A DNA stretch of 64,000 bases, from positions 142,575,766 through 142,639,765 of the forward strand of contig NC_084795.1 of the NCBI RefSeq assembly GCF_963169125.1, in the 5' to 3' direction. The notes below the pieces were generated by a model. The model was not told where the DNA came from. It was given only the letters and a program-made list of their open reading frames with translations, and ran no database searches. The number at the start of each line of letters is the position of its first letter. Position 1 is the first letter of the stretch. Shown in pieces: positions 1 to 9,959 of this stretch. This stretch comes from Humulus lupulus (taxonomy: Eukaryota; Streptophyta; Magnoliopsida; Rosales; Cannabaceae). The position numbers were made by a program, and so were the translations under genes.

Positions 1-511
1 AGAACTCAAATAATACAATCAGTTAGAATATAAACCAATCAAAATTGAGATTGAATTGACCTTTGGTAAACTATATGGTTTGACTAGAATAGATAATAAT
101 GGCATTTTTACTTATCCTATCTACTGAAAATATCAGTACAGTCCAATGTAACAAATACATCTGATATTATCTACTCTGCTAATGTTCTAGAAAGAACATA
201 ACACTATAATGTGTAAATAGATTATACCGTAGATTGGAAAGTTAGTGTAAATCTTGTGCACAGACTAATCTTAGGACTAACTTATTTTTTGACATATTAT
301 CATATTTATATGCCACTGTGATTATGTCACTATAAATATGATTAGTTATATGCTCGAGATTTAATAGAAGTTCATATTAAACAAATAATCATGAAAATAA
401 AACATGTGAGCAAAGTGATTGACCAAGTCAAAAATAATTTCTATTCTTTTATTGATAATAAAATGATATTACAAAGAAATTGGGTTTTAATTAGGGCATA
501 AAACCCCAACA
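1..511 (-). repeat. Copia 3' LTR, cut by the window edge
   Basis: On the minus strand this LTR starts TGTTGGGGTTTTATGCCC at 511 and is directly preceded by a polypurine tract, so it is the 3' LTR of the minus-strand Copia element to its right. Its far end lies left of base 1. The same family occurs complete as a solo LTR at 59139-60982; the shared part (about 60475-60982) is roughly 10 percent different by eye, with small indels. This copy is therefore neither recent nor the sister of that solo LTR. Confidence 0.9.
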
Positions 512-526
512 AACTCCCACTTGCAC
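512..526 (-). other. Polypurine tract of the Copia element
   Basis: The minus strand reads GTGCAAGTGGGAGTT directly before the TG start of the LTR at 511. This is where plus-strand DNA synthesis is primed in LTR retrotransposons, and it fixes both the LTR boundary and the element's orientation. Confidence 0.85.
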
Positions 527-529
527 TAA

Positions 530-1020
530 TTGAAACTAATGCCTTAATCTACTAATCCCATTTCTTAAATATGCTTATCAAATGTAGCTTCTGGTAGTGT
601 CTTTGTAAATGGACCTGGAAGATTTTCTTTAGATGCAATCTTCATAACCTCCACATCTCCCCTTGCCACATATTCTCGAATTATGTGACTTCGAGGTTCT
701 TCCGAGTTGGCTATTGCTCATGTGTTGTCACAAAACAACACGAGCAGTTTATCCATATCTGGAATAACACCAAGGTTTGAATAGAACTTCTTTAGCCCGA
801 CTATTTCCTTAGGTGCTTCAAACACAGCTATGTACTCAGCCTCCATGGTGGAATCTACAATCGCGATTGCTTTACTCTTCTCCATATCACAGCTCCACCC
901 CCAAGAGTAAACATCATTCCAGAAGTAGACTTCCTATCATCAACATCAGTTTGGAAATCGTAATCGGTGTAGCCTACAGGGTTCAGAACACAAACCTTGT
1001 AGACTAACATATAATCCCTA
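530..1020 (-). pseudogene. Copia RNase H, degraded
   Basis: Minus-strand translation across frames gives the Copia RNase H signature: GYTDYDFQTD, then a DSTMEAEYIA block containing the acidic catalytic residue, then LFCDNT, and a C-terminal PFTKTLPEATF near the PPT. The enzyme removes the RNA strand of the RNA-DNA hybrid during reverse transcription. At least two stops and a frameshift interrupt it; one TGA falls right after the CDNT motif. It directly follows the RT of the same element. Confidence 0.75.
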
Positions 1021-1054
1021 GTCCGCCTTAAATACTTTAGAATATGCTTGACTT

Positions 1055-2070
1055 CTATCCAATGTTCTGGTCATGCTTTGATGGATACCTGCTCATTACT
1101 CCCACTACATAACAGATATCTGGTCTAGTACACAACATAGCATACATTAGACTTCCAACTACAGATGCGTAAGGAACTTTTCTCATCGCATCTTCCTCTT
1201 CAGGAGTTTGGGAAGACTGCTTCTTTGTAAGATGAATTCCATGGCAGGACAGTAGACATCCTTTCTTTGAATTTGTCATTGAGAAATGTTCAAGCACTTT
1301 ATCAATGTAAGTTGCTTTAGATAGAGCTAAGAGTTTGTTCTTTATATCCCTAATGATCTGGATACCAAGAACATAACTCGCTTCACCCAAATCCTTCATC
1401 TGGAATTGAGTGCTCAACCAATTCTTCACATCTCACAATTTCTTAACATTGTTTCCAATGAGTAAGATATCATCTACAAAAAGAACCAGGAATACTACTA
1501 TTTGATTTTCCTTCAGTTGGCAAACACAAGGCTCATCAATATTTTTTTCAAAGCCATAGGTTTTGATTATTTCATCAAACCAAAGGTATCAGGAACGAGA
1601 AGCTTGCTTATGTCCATAAATGGACTTTTTCAACTTGCAAACTTTTCCTTCTTGTCCAACTACTATAAATCCTTCTGGCTTATCCATATAAATGACTTCG
1701 TCAAGCTTGCCATTAAGAAAAGTTGTCTTGACTTCCATTTGTCAGATCTCATAGTTGAGAGCAGTTGCTATGGATATTAGGATGCGAATGGACTTGAGGA
1801 TGGCTACTGAGCTAAAAAATTTCCTCATAGCCCATGCCTTCTCTTTGGGTATAACCCTTTGCCACTAATCTAGCTTTATAAGTTTCTATCTTTCCATCAA
1901 CACCTTGTTTCTTCTTGTAGATCAATTTTCACCCAATGACCTTAAAGTCACTAGGTGCTTCCACAAGATCCCAGACAAAATTTGAGTACATGGACTTGAT
2001 TTCCTGTTTCACGGCTTCGAGCCATAGTTCCTTTTCAGGGCTGGCCATTGCCTGTTTGAAAGACAATGCA
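1055..2070 (-). pseudogene. Copia reverse transcriptase, degraded
   Basis: The N-terminal part (about 1929-2070) has the Copia RT entry WLEAVKQEIKSMYSNFVWDL. The C-terminal part (1055-1429) is an open stretch of 124 codons with MKDLGEASYVLGIQI, KVPYASVVGSLMYAM and RPDICYVVGVMSRY, all typical of the Copia RT thumb and connection. Between about 1430 and 1928 the frame is broken; plus-strand tatcatctacaaa near 1470 is consistent with the degraded YVDD catalytic region (VDDIL). It copies element RNA into DNA. It is not functional as it stands. Confidence 0.85.
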
Positions 2071-2745
2071 TCATCATCACTAGTGTCACCAACAACCATA
2101 TTGGTTTCACCATCCAAACCATAGCGAACTAGGTTCCTAGAAACCATCCCACTACAACAAGGCTCTGTGACTGATTGCTTAGGAATAGTGGTACTTTCTA
2201 TATTTAAATCGACTTGCGTCTGTTGGACATGAAGATTGGGAATTTCATCATCAACTTGCGTTGATGACGATGGAACATTGGTTGGAGCCAATTCTTCAAC
2301 CATCTCCTCAATAACTTCTGTGTTGCGCAGATTGATGTTTTGGACATAGTCATTTTCCATAAAAGTAGCATTCATAGAAGTAAACACTTTCTTGTCTGAA
2401 TGACTATAGAAAAGTCCACCCTAAGTGCCTTTAGGATAGCCAACAAACATGCAAACTTCGGTTCGCGGTTCTAGCTTTCCTTTCTTTTTCCTGAGAATGT
2501 GGGCAGGACACCCCCAGATTCTATAATGACATAAACTAGGTTCACAACCATTCCATTGTTTTAAAGGTGTTTTGGTGATTGATTTGGACGGTACGACATT
2601 TAGAATTTCGTTCACAATTTCAATTGTATGTCCCCAAAATGAAGGTGGCCAAGTTGAGTAACTAAGCATGTTCTGTAGTGCTTTTGTGAGGCTCTTCACT
2701 TGTGAAGTTGCCATGATTTTCCTCTGTTTCAAACACCTTTAATTC
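2071..2745 (-). pseudogene. Second Copia integrase C-terminal region plus linker to RT
   Basis: Two open stretches (2421-2732 and 1929-2387) carry PPSFWGHTIEIVNEILNVVP, then WGCPAHILRKKKGKLEPRTE and CMFVGYPKGT, and then a spacer leading into the RT. This is the post-core and GKR-like part of a Copia integrase. It is the second such region in this element: a different FWG-to-GYP region lies at 2850-3257. The two differ in sequence type, so I infer that they come from two Copia lineages joined near 2690-2760. The downstream RT and LTR belong with this half. Confidence 0.7.
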
Positions 2746-2849
2746 CATCTAAAACTCAGTCATAATCTCCTTTTTGTGTACTGTACCTGCATCATGCAAA
2801 TCACTATCATTCTCGGCCTTCAAGTGAGGTAACTCATTTTAATCAAACA

Positions 2850-3740
2850 CAATATTTCTAGAAATAATAATCTTAGGCCTACCATTTTGATTCACATATA
2901 TTCTATATCCTTTAATGCCTAAAGGATAGCCAAGAAAAGTTCATTTAATTGATCTAGCATCAAGTTTATCTTTGGTTTGGCGCACAACCAAAAACTCTTA
3001 CGTGTTTTAGACTTGGTGCTTTCTCATACCATTTTTCATATGGAGTTTTGAGCTCTGTAGCTCGATTCGGGCTCCTATTCACCCCAAAAAGATTTTCTTG
3101 AACTCGAGCTAATCAGTAAGCATCTGACTTTGTTCAGTAAGGTGCGATTCATGTGTTCAACAACTCCATTTTGTTGTGGAGTTCTTACTACATTCTTATG
3201 TCTCACAATACCAAATTTATTACATAAAATATCAAACTCATTATTTACAAACTCCAATCATTTATCTGTTCTAAGGGTCTTAAGTTTCAGATTTGTTTTG
3301 TTTTCCACTTGATTTTTCCAAATTTTAAATTTCTCCAAACTTTCATCTTTGGTTCTCAACAAATAGGTCCAAAAACTTCTACTAAAATCATCAACTATAG
3401 AAAGGAAGTAGCACTTACCTGAATGTGTTATAACTCTACTTGGCCCCCATAGATCGGCAAGTACATAGCCTAAAATTTATTTCGTATTGTGAATTGCTGG
3501 AGTAAACTTGATCTTGTATTGCTTCCCGTAGACACAAACTTCGCAAAATGGCAATGCACAGGTCTGCAGCTTGTCAAATATGGTGTTTTGATGCAGCTCT
3601 CTTAGACCTTGTTCGCTGATGTGCCCGAGCCTCATATGCCACAACTGCATATCATTTTCTTAGCCTTTAATTACACTAGCTTCAGCTGCTGGGATTATTT
3701 CCCCTTCAAGTACATACAGTCCATGTACTTTCTTTCGTAT
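2850..3740 (-). pseudogene. First Copia integrase with GAG-pre-integrase motif, degraded
   Basis: Near 3600-3680 the minus strand gives LWHMRLGHISEQGL, the GAG-pre-integrase zinc-binding motif, followed by a CEVCVYGK-type CxxC. The core end at 3075-3257 is open for 60 codons with VRTPQQNGVVEHMNRTLL, which contains the catalytic Glu of DDE (VEHMN), and ends in FWGE. A frameshift follows, then a C-terminal stretch ending with an FLGYP-type motif at about 2900-2950. Integrase inserts the DNA copy into the chromosome. Stops and shifts make it inactive. Confidence 0.8.
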
Positions 3741-3755
3741 CATCACTAATAAAGA

Positions 3756-4060
3756 TCATTTAGTGATTCTTAGGTTCCCATTGAGTGACTTGTATCCATA
3801 TCCTTCATTTTCAAGTGCTCCTGGTGATATTAAGTTTCTTCTCAACTCGGATATGTATCTTACATTAGTTAGCACTTTGATTTCACCATTGTATTGTTTG
3901 ATTGCAACTTTTCCAATGGTGATTACGCTGAAAGAGAAATAATTCCCCATTAATACACTATCACCTTTTGTTTCTTTATATACAAAGAAAGACTCAATAT
4001 TAGGACACATATGATAAGTGCATCATGAATCAAGGATCCATTCTAAACAGTTTACTCTTT
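3756..4060 (-). pseudogene. Copia protease with a stop in the active site
   Basis: The minus-strand protease starts WILDS and continues CTYHMCPNIESFF. The expected active-site triad is D-S-G, but the Gly codon is TGA, one base from GGA, so the frame ends at 4023 right after Asp-Ser. The rest (3756-4010, 84 codons) is open and includes LTNVRYISELRRNLIS, the usual segment between protease and integrase. This aspartic protease would have cut the Gag-Pol polyprotein. Confidence 0.85.
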
Positions 4061-4628
4061 CTGATATAGAAAAAATTTCTCCTTCTGATGAGTAATCATC
4101 TTTGTTTTCTGCTATAGTTGTCGAGCCACTTCTTTGATTTCTATGATCATGCAATTGCTTGAATCCTTCAGAAGCTTGGTTTTCATGTTGAGGCCAAAGA
4201 CTATAGTTGTTTCTTGAGTCATGATTTGACTTGAAATTGTCATGATTCGACTTGAATCCTTGTTGGTTCTTCAGCAATTTGTAGAATCTTTTAATATGCC
4301 AAATCTTTCTACAATGATAGCATTGTCTAGATTCCATTCCCCTTGATTTTGAACGTGAGTGATAGGATTGATAGCTTCTTGATGAGCTTTTTTTTATGAG
4401 CTTTTTTTTTATGATCTTTCCCGAGCAATGTAGACCTCATCTTTTCTGACTTCTTTTTTCCAGCTACAATTTGAATTCATTGGATTTCAATGCTCCCAAA
4501 ATATCTTCTAGAGAAATCACATCTCTTCAATATTTGATGGCTGCTTTAACTTTTTATATGCTATAGGCATCCATCTAAGGAGTATTATTGCTTGACTTTC
4601 ATCTACTTCATGTTTGAAGTTGGAAAAA
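4023..4628 (-). pseudogene. Copia gag C-terminal half with degraded zinc knuckle
   Basis: The open part (4023-4337) begins near CYHCRKIWHIKRFY, a CCHC zinc knuckle (C-x2-C-x4-H-x4-C) whose last Cys is replaced by Tyr. Upstream, at about 4540-4620, broken frames give a QAIILLRWMPIAYK-like gag helix. Two copies of an atgagc plus poly-T word stand side by side at 4382-4418, a small direct duplication. Gag packages element RNA into particles. The N-terminal half is missing because the Tekay LTR starts at 4629. Confidence 0.75.
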
Positions 4629-6854
4629 TGTAACGCCCTGGGTAACCAAGACTGTTACACTGTGTGTTTAAGATAGTGCAAGACCTGTTAATCAGGTCAT
4701 TTGAACTAAAATGTGTTTCAAAAGTCATCTGACAAGTTAGGGTTAAACTATTTTGAATATAAAATGATTGGTTTTCATTAAAATAAGAGTTTGATATATG
4801 GGATCCCAAAAATAGGATTTATAAGGCGGAAACGACTCTCAAAAGTCAATACCGCAATAGCAAGTCTAAATGGCAAAATACAGCTTAGAGCTTTAGTTCC
4901 TGTAATTCCCTCGGTCGTGACGGTTGAGCAGTTGTCGATGTACACTCCACCCCCAGAGCTCTCCAACTCATGGTTGGTCTAGTTTTCTTTTGCCTTTACC
5001 TGCACCACGTAGCACCCGTGAGCCAAGGCCCAGCAAGAAAACCAAATTTAACAAACATAGGTAATAACAGAGCATACATAGGAAACCTTAGATCAATTAG
5101 TTCAATATCAACAAAATACAAGTTTTAAACTAGAAGACGATAAACATTTACTTTCAAGGATATAACCCAATCTGTAATATATATATTTAGGTGTCGGTGC
5201 CCTTAGGCCGAGCCCTCTGGTTATTTAGCTGATCCCAGCTAACTTAGGCCAAGCTGCGTTCAGTATGCTTATCATCAGCCTGAGCTCCCTTTGGTCATAC
5301 TTTTACATTCCACATACAGCATATAAGTTACAGAACACAAATACGTTCAACTACAGGGAATCTCAGTTCCGATCCCAACCACATGGGTGCAGTTTTCTTA
5401 CCTCGAGCCCTAAGCAATGGAAAAAGAGCGGTCCTGAGCACGATCATCAGTCCTGGGCCTTAACGGTAATCCTAATCACAAGAAATAATGGATGACTATC
5501 AAATTCTAATCCAATTAAATGTTTTGGAAACAAATACTAGCCTTTGAGACCTCAAATTCTACTAATCAGGGTAGTATAATTCATCCTGAGCGCTTAGGTT
5601 TAAATGCCCAAGCCTAAAAAGAAACCTAGGCCATGGCTGCCTAGGCGAGCCGCAAATTGGGCTTGATGGTCGCGACACGCCTCAAATCAGAGGTGCTGCC
5701 TCTTGCTTCTGGGGGGAGGCGAGCCACGACTTGCTCCCTAAGGTCGCAGCGCGCCCATAAATCAACAAGCCCTCCCAGGGCCTCTGGGCACGCGGGTCGT
5801 AGCACCCATGAGCTGGGTCGTAGCGCCCTCGCGAACCTAGAAATCCCTGGGTTTCCAACATTTTTTCCCAACTCAAAGGCCTAGAATCCAACCTAATTAT
5901 ACATCCAAACCCATATCAAGTCCAAAATTCTTAATATCACTTCAAGAACAACACATATAACCTAAAATTCTACTTCAATCTTCCCTAAACTAAAAAATTC
6001 AGAATCCACCCAAGCACCCTTAAACCAAACCAAACCCAATAGAATTCATCAATTAAAACTTAGAATCTTACCTCAGTTGATAGCCTATTCTCCTCAGAAA
6101 TTATTTGACTGATCCTAGCCTTAGTTTTCCGTAATCCTCAAGCTCAATTCCCTAGCTTTATCCTTCAAAGCATCAAAGTTTTCCAAGCCCAAGAGAGTGG
6201 GAGAGAGATTTGAGGGAAGTGTTTGAGAGTATTATGGTGGGTTCTGTCCATTCCTAGAATCAGCTGAATATACACTTTAACCAAAATATTAAAATACCCC
6301 TTAGGACAACTCAATCCTCTAATTATTCTTACGGGCAAAACAGTCATTAATCCCAATTCCTGCTAATTCCTCGAATCATCCTACCAATTCCCAATTAATC
6401 CCATCATGACCAACTAATTACCAAATACTCACTCGTGACTTGACAAACCTCAATTATACTTTAAATTTCCCAAAATACCCCTAAGCTCACCACGAGCAGG
6501 GTATTAAACCCTGTTGTGAGTATTCCGCTAATCGACTCACTAGGATCGCCTAGAGTCGTATACTACAAATATATATATATCCACATAACAATGTGGTCTC
6601 AACCATTTAACACATATAATAACATGTATGCCCTTAACGGGCCAAAATTACAGATATGCCCCTATGAACAAGAGCGGGCCCACATCCATATTTAATACTC
6701 ATACACATGCATCTAAATATATTCATATCATCATATATATCATGCATGCCACATAGTCAAACATTTAATCATTATATCATACATATATCCAGTTATGCCT
6801 TCCTGGCATGTTAATCAAGGCGCTAAAACCTACTAGCATTTTTGGGTCGTTACA
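4629..6854 (-). repeat. Tekay-type LTR1 (left end of the array)
   Basis: It runs from TGTAACGCCC at 4629 to GGTCGTTACA at 6854, 2226 bp, with the TG...CA ends of the family. Internal sequence follows on its right side, so it is the 3' LTR of a minus-strand element. It aligns by eye along its length with LTR2 and LTR3 but is clearly more diverged than those two are from each other. Positions 5636-5840 hold a CG-rich patch of GGTCGYRGC-like words. Confidence 0.85.
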
Positions 6855-6946
6855 ACTATTTTCGTCCACAAAATTTACCTAACTAACTCGAGATACTGAT
6901 CCCGCATAGCTGACTCAAGCTCCCAGATCGCTTCCTCGACCTTGTT
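6855..6946 (-). pseudogene. int1: 3' end of pol with chromodomain tail
   Basis: These 92 bases are the sequence next to LTR1. The minus strand encodes the EEAIWELESAMRDQYLE-type chromodomain tail that closes pol in this lineage. The usual AAGGAGGGGATAGT polypurine tract is altered here. The sequence is interrupted at 6947 by solo LTR B and resumes at 9960, with the target duplication TTGTT at 6942-6946 and 9955-9959. Confidence 0.75.
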
Positions 6947-6952
6947 TGTAAC

Positions 6953-7835
6953 TGTTATCCCCATTTCCTGGAAGGGCTTTGGGCCTCCGCCCTGACCCGC
7001 GGTCAGGGGACTGACTCGGCATTCGGGCCTGGCCCAGGAACTCCAGATTGGGCCCGTTTGGAAGGGTCCGGGACGTCCCTCCGGGTTTATCTTCAGCTTG
7101 GACAGTCCCGGCGATGTCCGGAGCTCCGGAACGTCGCGGCCTACGCGTCCCCATCCCAGAGCCTGGAATGGTCCGGGCCCGAGGTAAATGTAGCAGGCCA
7201 AAGGTAAACGGACCTGGATCGCCTCCTCCCCAGTTGAAGGGCCAGGCACCCAGGATCCTGAAACCGCCTCTGTTCGCGTGGGCATTGTCCCCCCACTTTT
7301 CGCCTGCAGAAAAGGCAGCATTGGGATTGTCCACTGATGTGTTAGGACTGCGCAGCCAAGTACCCTGACCGGTCTTGTCTCCTGAATCAGCCTCGTGACT
7401 CGAAGTGATCAGAGCCAAAGCGCCGTTTTGTTGGGCGAAGGCTTGTGTCTCAGGTCAACTAATTGGGCCTTAGCTGGTTTGTATTTTGTGCATTGTATAT
7501 CTTTTTGTATAGGGCCTTCACTAGAAAAGGCCCCTCTACACTTTCCTCTGATGGGCCTGGGTCAGATCCGGCCCAGACCCGATGACCCCCTCAGCTTATA
7601 AATATAAGCTGTAGAACAACATGAGAAAACAGGAAGGAAAGGGGGCAGAAACTCTGTCCAGATATAGTTAGAAAACTCCATTGTAAAAGCTTCTTCTCGC
7701 TCTAATATATGGACTCGTGGACTAAGGCTATTTAACGCCCCAACCACGTAAAAACCTCGTGTCGATTTCCCATTTTCATTATTATTACTAGCAAATAGTA
7801 TTCATTAATATAGTTGCCGAAAATCTCGGTTAACA
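6953..7835 (+). mobile_element. Solo LTR C, 883 bp, lineage unknown
   Basis: It begins TGTTATCCCC at 6953 and ends GGTTAACA at 7835, with GTAAC at 6948-6952 and 7836-7840. The duplicated GTAAC is bases 2-6 of LTR B, which proves insertion into B. It is markedly more GC-rich than its surroundings. A TATA box at 7597-7604 sets the plus orientation. I cannot tell Copia from Tat origin because there is no internal region. Confidence 0.9.
7593..7610 (+). promoter_or_regulatory. TATA box of LTR C inside a perfect inverted repeat
   Basis: TATAAATA at 7597-7604 lies in AGCTTATA-AA-TATAAGCT, two 8-base arms around a 2-base centre. It sits about 230 bases before the LTR end, a normal place for a retrotransposon promoter, and pyrimidine-rich sequence follows. 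The symmetry could let TATA-binding factors load in either direction; that is inference. Confidence 0.6.
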
Positions 7836-8894
7836 GTAACACCCTAGATAGCCAAGACCGTTACACTATTTGTTTATAAAGGTGCAAGACTTGCTAATCA
7901 AGCCATTTAGTTAGAAATGTGTTACTAAAACTGTAGTTGAACTAGGGTTAAAAGATTTTGGCCACAAAAGCTACATTTCTGATAATCAAACATTTTTACA
8001 TGGGATCCCAAAAGTAATAACATTAAAAGACAGTTTACAAAATTTCAGGAAAAAAGTACAGCTACTAGCCACTCTAAGGCAAAATAGACATTTAGGCTTT
8101 TCCCGTCCTGTATTACTCCTCCGCCATGGAGACCGATCAACTAACTATGTACATTCAGCCTCAAAGCTCTCCATCTTAGGACTGGTCCACTTTGCCCTTA
8201 CCTTTACCTGCACCACGTAGCTCCCGTGAGCCAAGGCCTAGCAAGAAAACACAATAACAGAACATAATCATCAAAGAAACAACCAGATAGCTCATACAGT
8301 ATAATCATATATTCAACATTCCAAATATTCACATTACTCAAGTATTCAGCATACCGAGTTCATCATTTCATACTAATAACCAATTCACATATGATAACCA
8401 GGGTCAACGCCCTTAGGCCGCACCCTCTATTTATCCCACTGACTCCGGCCCGCTTAAACCGAGCTCAGTAAATGTCAAGCTGTCCTCAGCTACCAGTGGC
8501 CGAGCCGTGCCCTGTGCACAAATATTATTTACGACACTCTTAGGCCATTTATCGCATGTCCCATGGCATAATACCATCTATGACATCATACATAAAGAGG
8601 GAGCTCTTAGTCCCAACACAATCACATAACTGGGTGCAGTTTTCTTACCCTTAGATTCTGATAGCTTTGTTCAATTCAACCCTCAAGCACGATCCCGTCC
8701 AGGCCCTAGCGTACACCTAGTCACGGTCACAAGTTAGAACCAAATCCAAACTTCAATTCCAAAACCTAGCCTCGAGACCAATCCCGAGCCCTCGGGAAGT
8801 CCTAATTCCACCAAACGGGGTGGTGGAATCAAACCCCGAGCCCTCGGGCAAAAACCCTAAGAAATAACCCAAAAACCCCCTTCTGGAAACAGGG

Positions 8895-8932
8895 TAGCGC
8901 TACAGCGCCATAAAGATGGCGCTATAGTGCTA
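8895..8932. repeat. Hairpin of AGCGCT/GGCGCT words in LTR B
   Basis: The left arm 8895-8911 and right arm 8916-8932 are 17 bases each around a 4-base loop (aaag) and pair at 15 of 17 positions. Three further AGCGCT words follow by 8998. It is a CG-dense patch in AT-rich sequence. LTR D has a GCGCCGCGGCGC patch at the matching place (about 54808-54925). Confidence 0.7.
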
Positions 8933-9959
8933 CAAACAGAGCCCAAAAACCACAAGGCCTAGCGCTGAGCGCCCAAAGGCTAGCGCTACAGCGCTAGTCA
9001 CAGCACAGCCAACCCTGTTTTTCCCTTCCTTCGATTTTCCCCGAGCCAAACCTCTCCAAAACTCAACCATACCCCAAAGAAACCCTACCAACATCTCCAA
9101 CTCAGCCCAAACAACCTAAACATATGAAATTCAATCACATGCACCTCAAAATAAAGGAATCACCATGGTTGAGCTTAAAGCTTAAAACTCAGCAGATCAT
9201 AGCAGAAACTTCATAACTTAAGGCTAGAACTTCTTACCTTTGATTGATGAATTCGACCTAGGTTATCTTCCACACTTCCTTAGCTTTCACTTCCTCAAAT
9301 CCTTAGGCTTAATTCTCTAGAATTCCCACAGAAACTCAGCTTAGAAAACCAATTCAATACCAAAAACCAGGAACTGAAAAACAACCTTGAACCTTACCAC
9401 AAATGGATGAACTACTCTTGCTAACTCCTCAAGCCAAACCAAGGACCCTAGCCTCAAGCTCCAGCCAAACTCTCCTTGAGTTACAGCTCCAAATTCCTTC
9501 AAGAAATGGGGAAGAACCTTAAACCGAGAGAGAGAAGAAAAGACTCCTGTTTTTCCTTCTTCTATTTCTTTCAGTTTCTACTATCCTCTAAACTTTCGAC
9601 TAAGGCTAAAAAGCAAATTGATACTTATCTCAGCTTTTAACTCAGATGACCAATTTGCCCTCCCATAAATCCTAAGCCATTAAATCATTCTAAGGGCATT
9701 TTGGTCATTACACCCAATTCCCACTAATTCCTTGAATGTCTCTAATATTTACCGCTTACTTCCCGACACCTAGCTAATCACCAACTATATTCCTCAATAT
9801 CAAATAATCTCCAATATATTTCCTAAATTCCTCAGATATCCAAATAATCATATAAACATGCTTTTAGTCATTTAAACCACATATAATCCAGTTATGCCCT
9901 CCCGTCACACTAATCAAGGCCCTCAAGCCTTTTTAGTAAATTTGGGTCGTTACATTGTT

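Larger units (their letters stand above)
512..4628 (-). mobile_element. Decayed Copia internal region (gag to RNase H), 5' end lost
   Basis: On the minus strand, from high to low coordinates, it holds gag, protease, integrase, a second integrase C-terminal region, reverse transcriptase and RNase H: the Copia order PR-IN-RT-RH. The frame is broken many times. The 5' LTR, the PBS and the gag start are absent because a Tekay-type LTR (TGTAACGCCC...) begins at 4629 inside gag. The missing half should lie beyond the right end of the window if the whole Tekay array was inserted here. The two integrase tails suggest a mosaic of two Copia lineages. Confidence 0.85.
6947..9954 (-). mobile_element. Solo LTR B, Tekay-like, with a nested solo LTR inside
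   Basis: It runs from TGTAAC at 6947 to TCGTTACA at 9954 and is flanked by TTGTT on both sides (6942-6946, 9955-9959). Without the nested LTR C and its duplicated GTAAC it is 2120 bp. No internal region is attached, so it is a solo LTR left by LTR-LTR recombination. It resembles LTR D (53704-55999) at its 3' side in plus coordinates. It carries a hairpin and GCGCT words at 8893-8998. Minus orientation is inferred from the same end structure as the other Tekay LTRs. Confidence 0.9.

Noticed and set aside
6875..7418. Frames of 106 to 167 codons on both strands
   Set aside because: They cross the boundary of solo LTR C, are GC-driven, overlap in several frames and show no family similarity.
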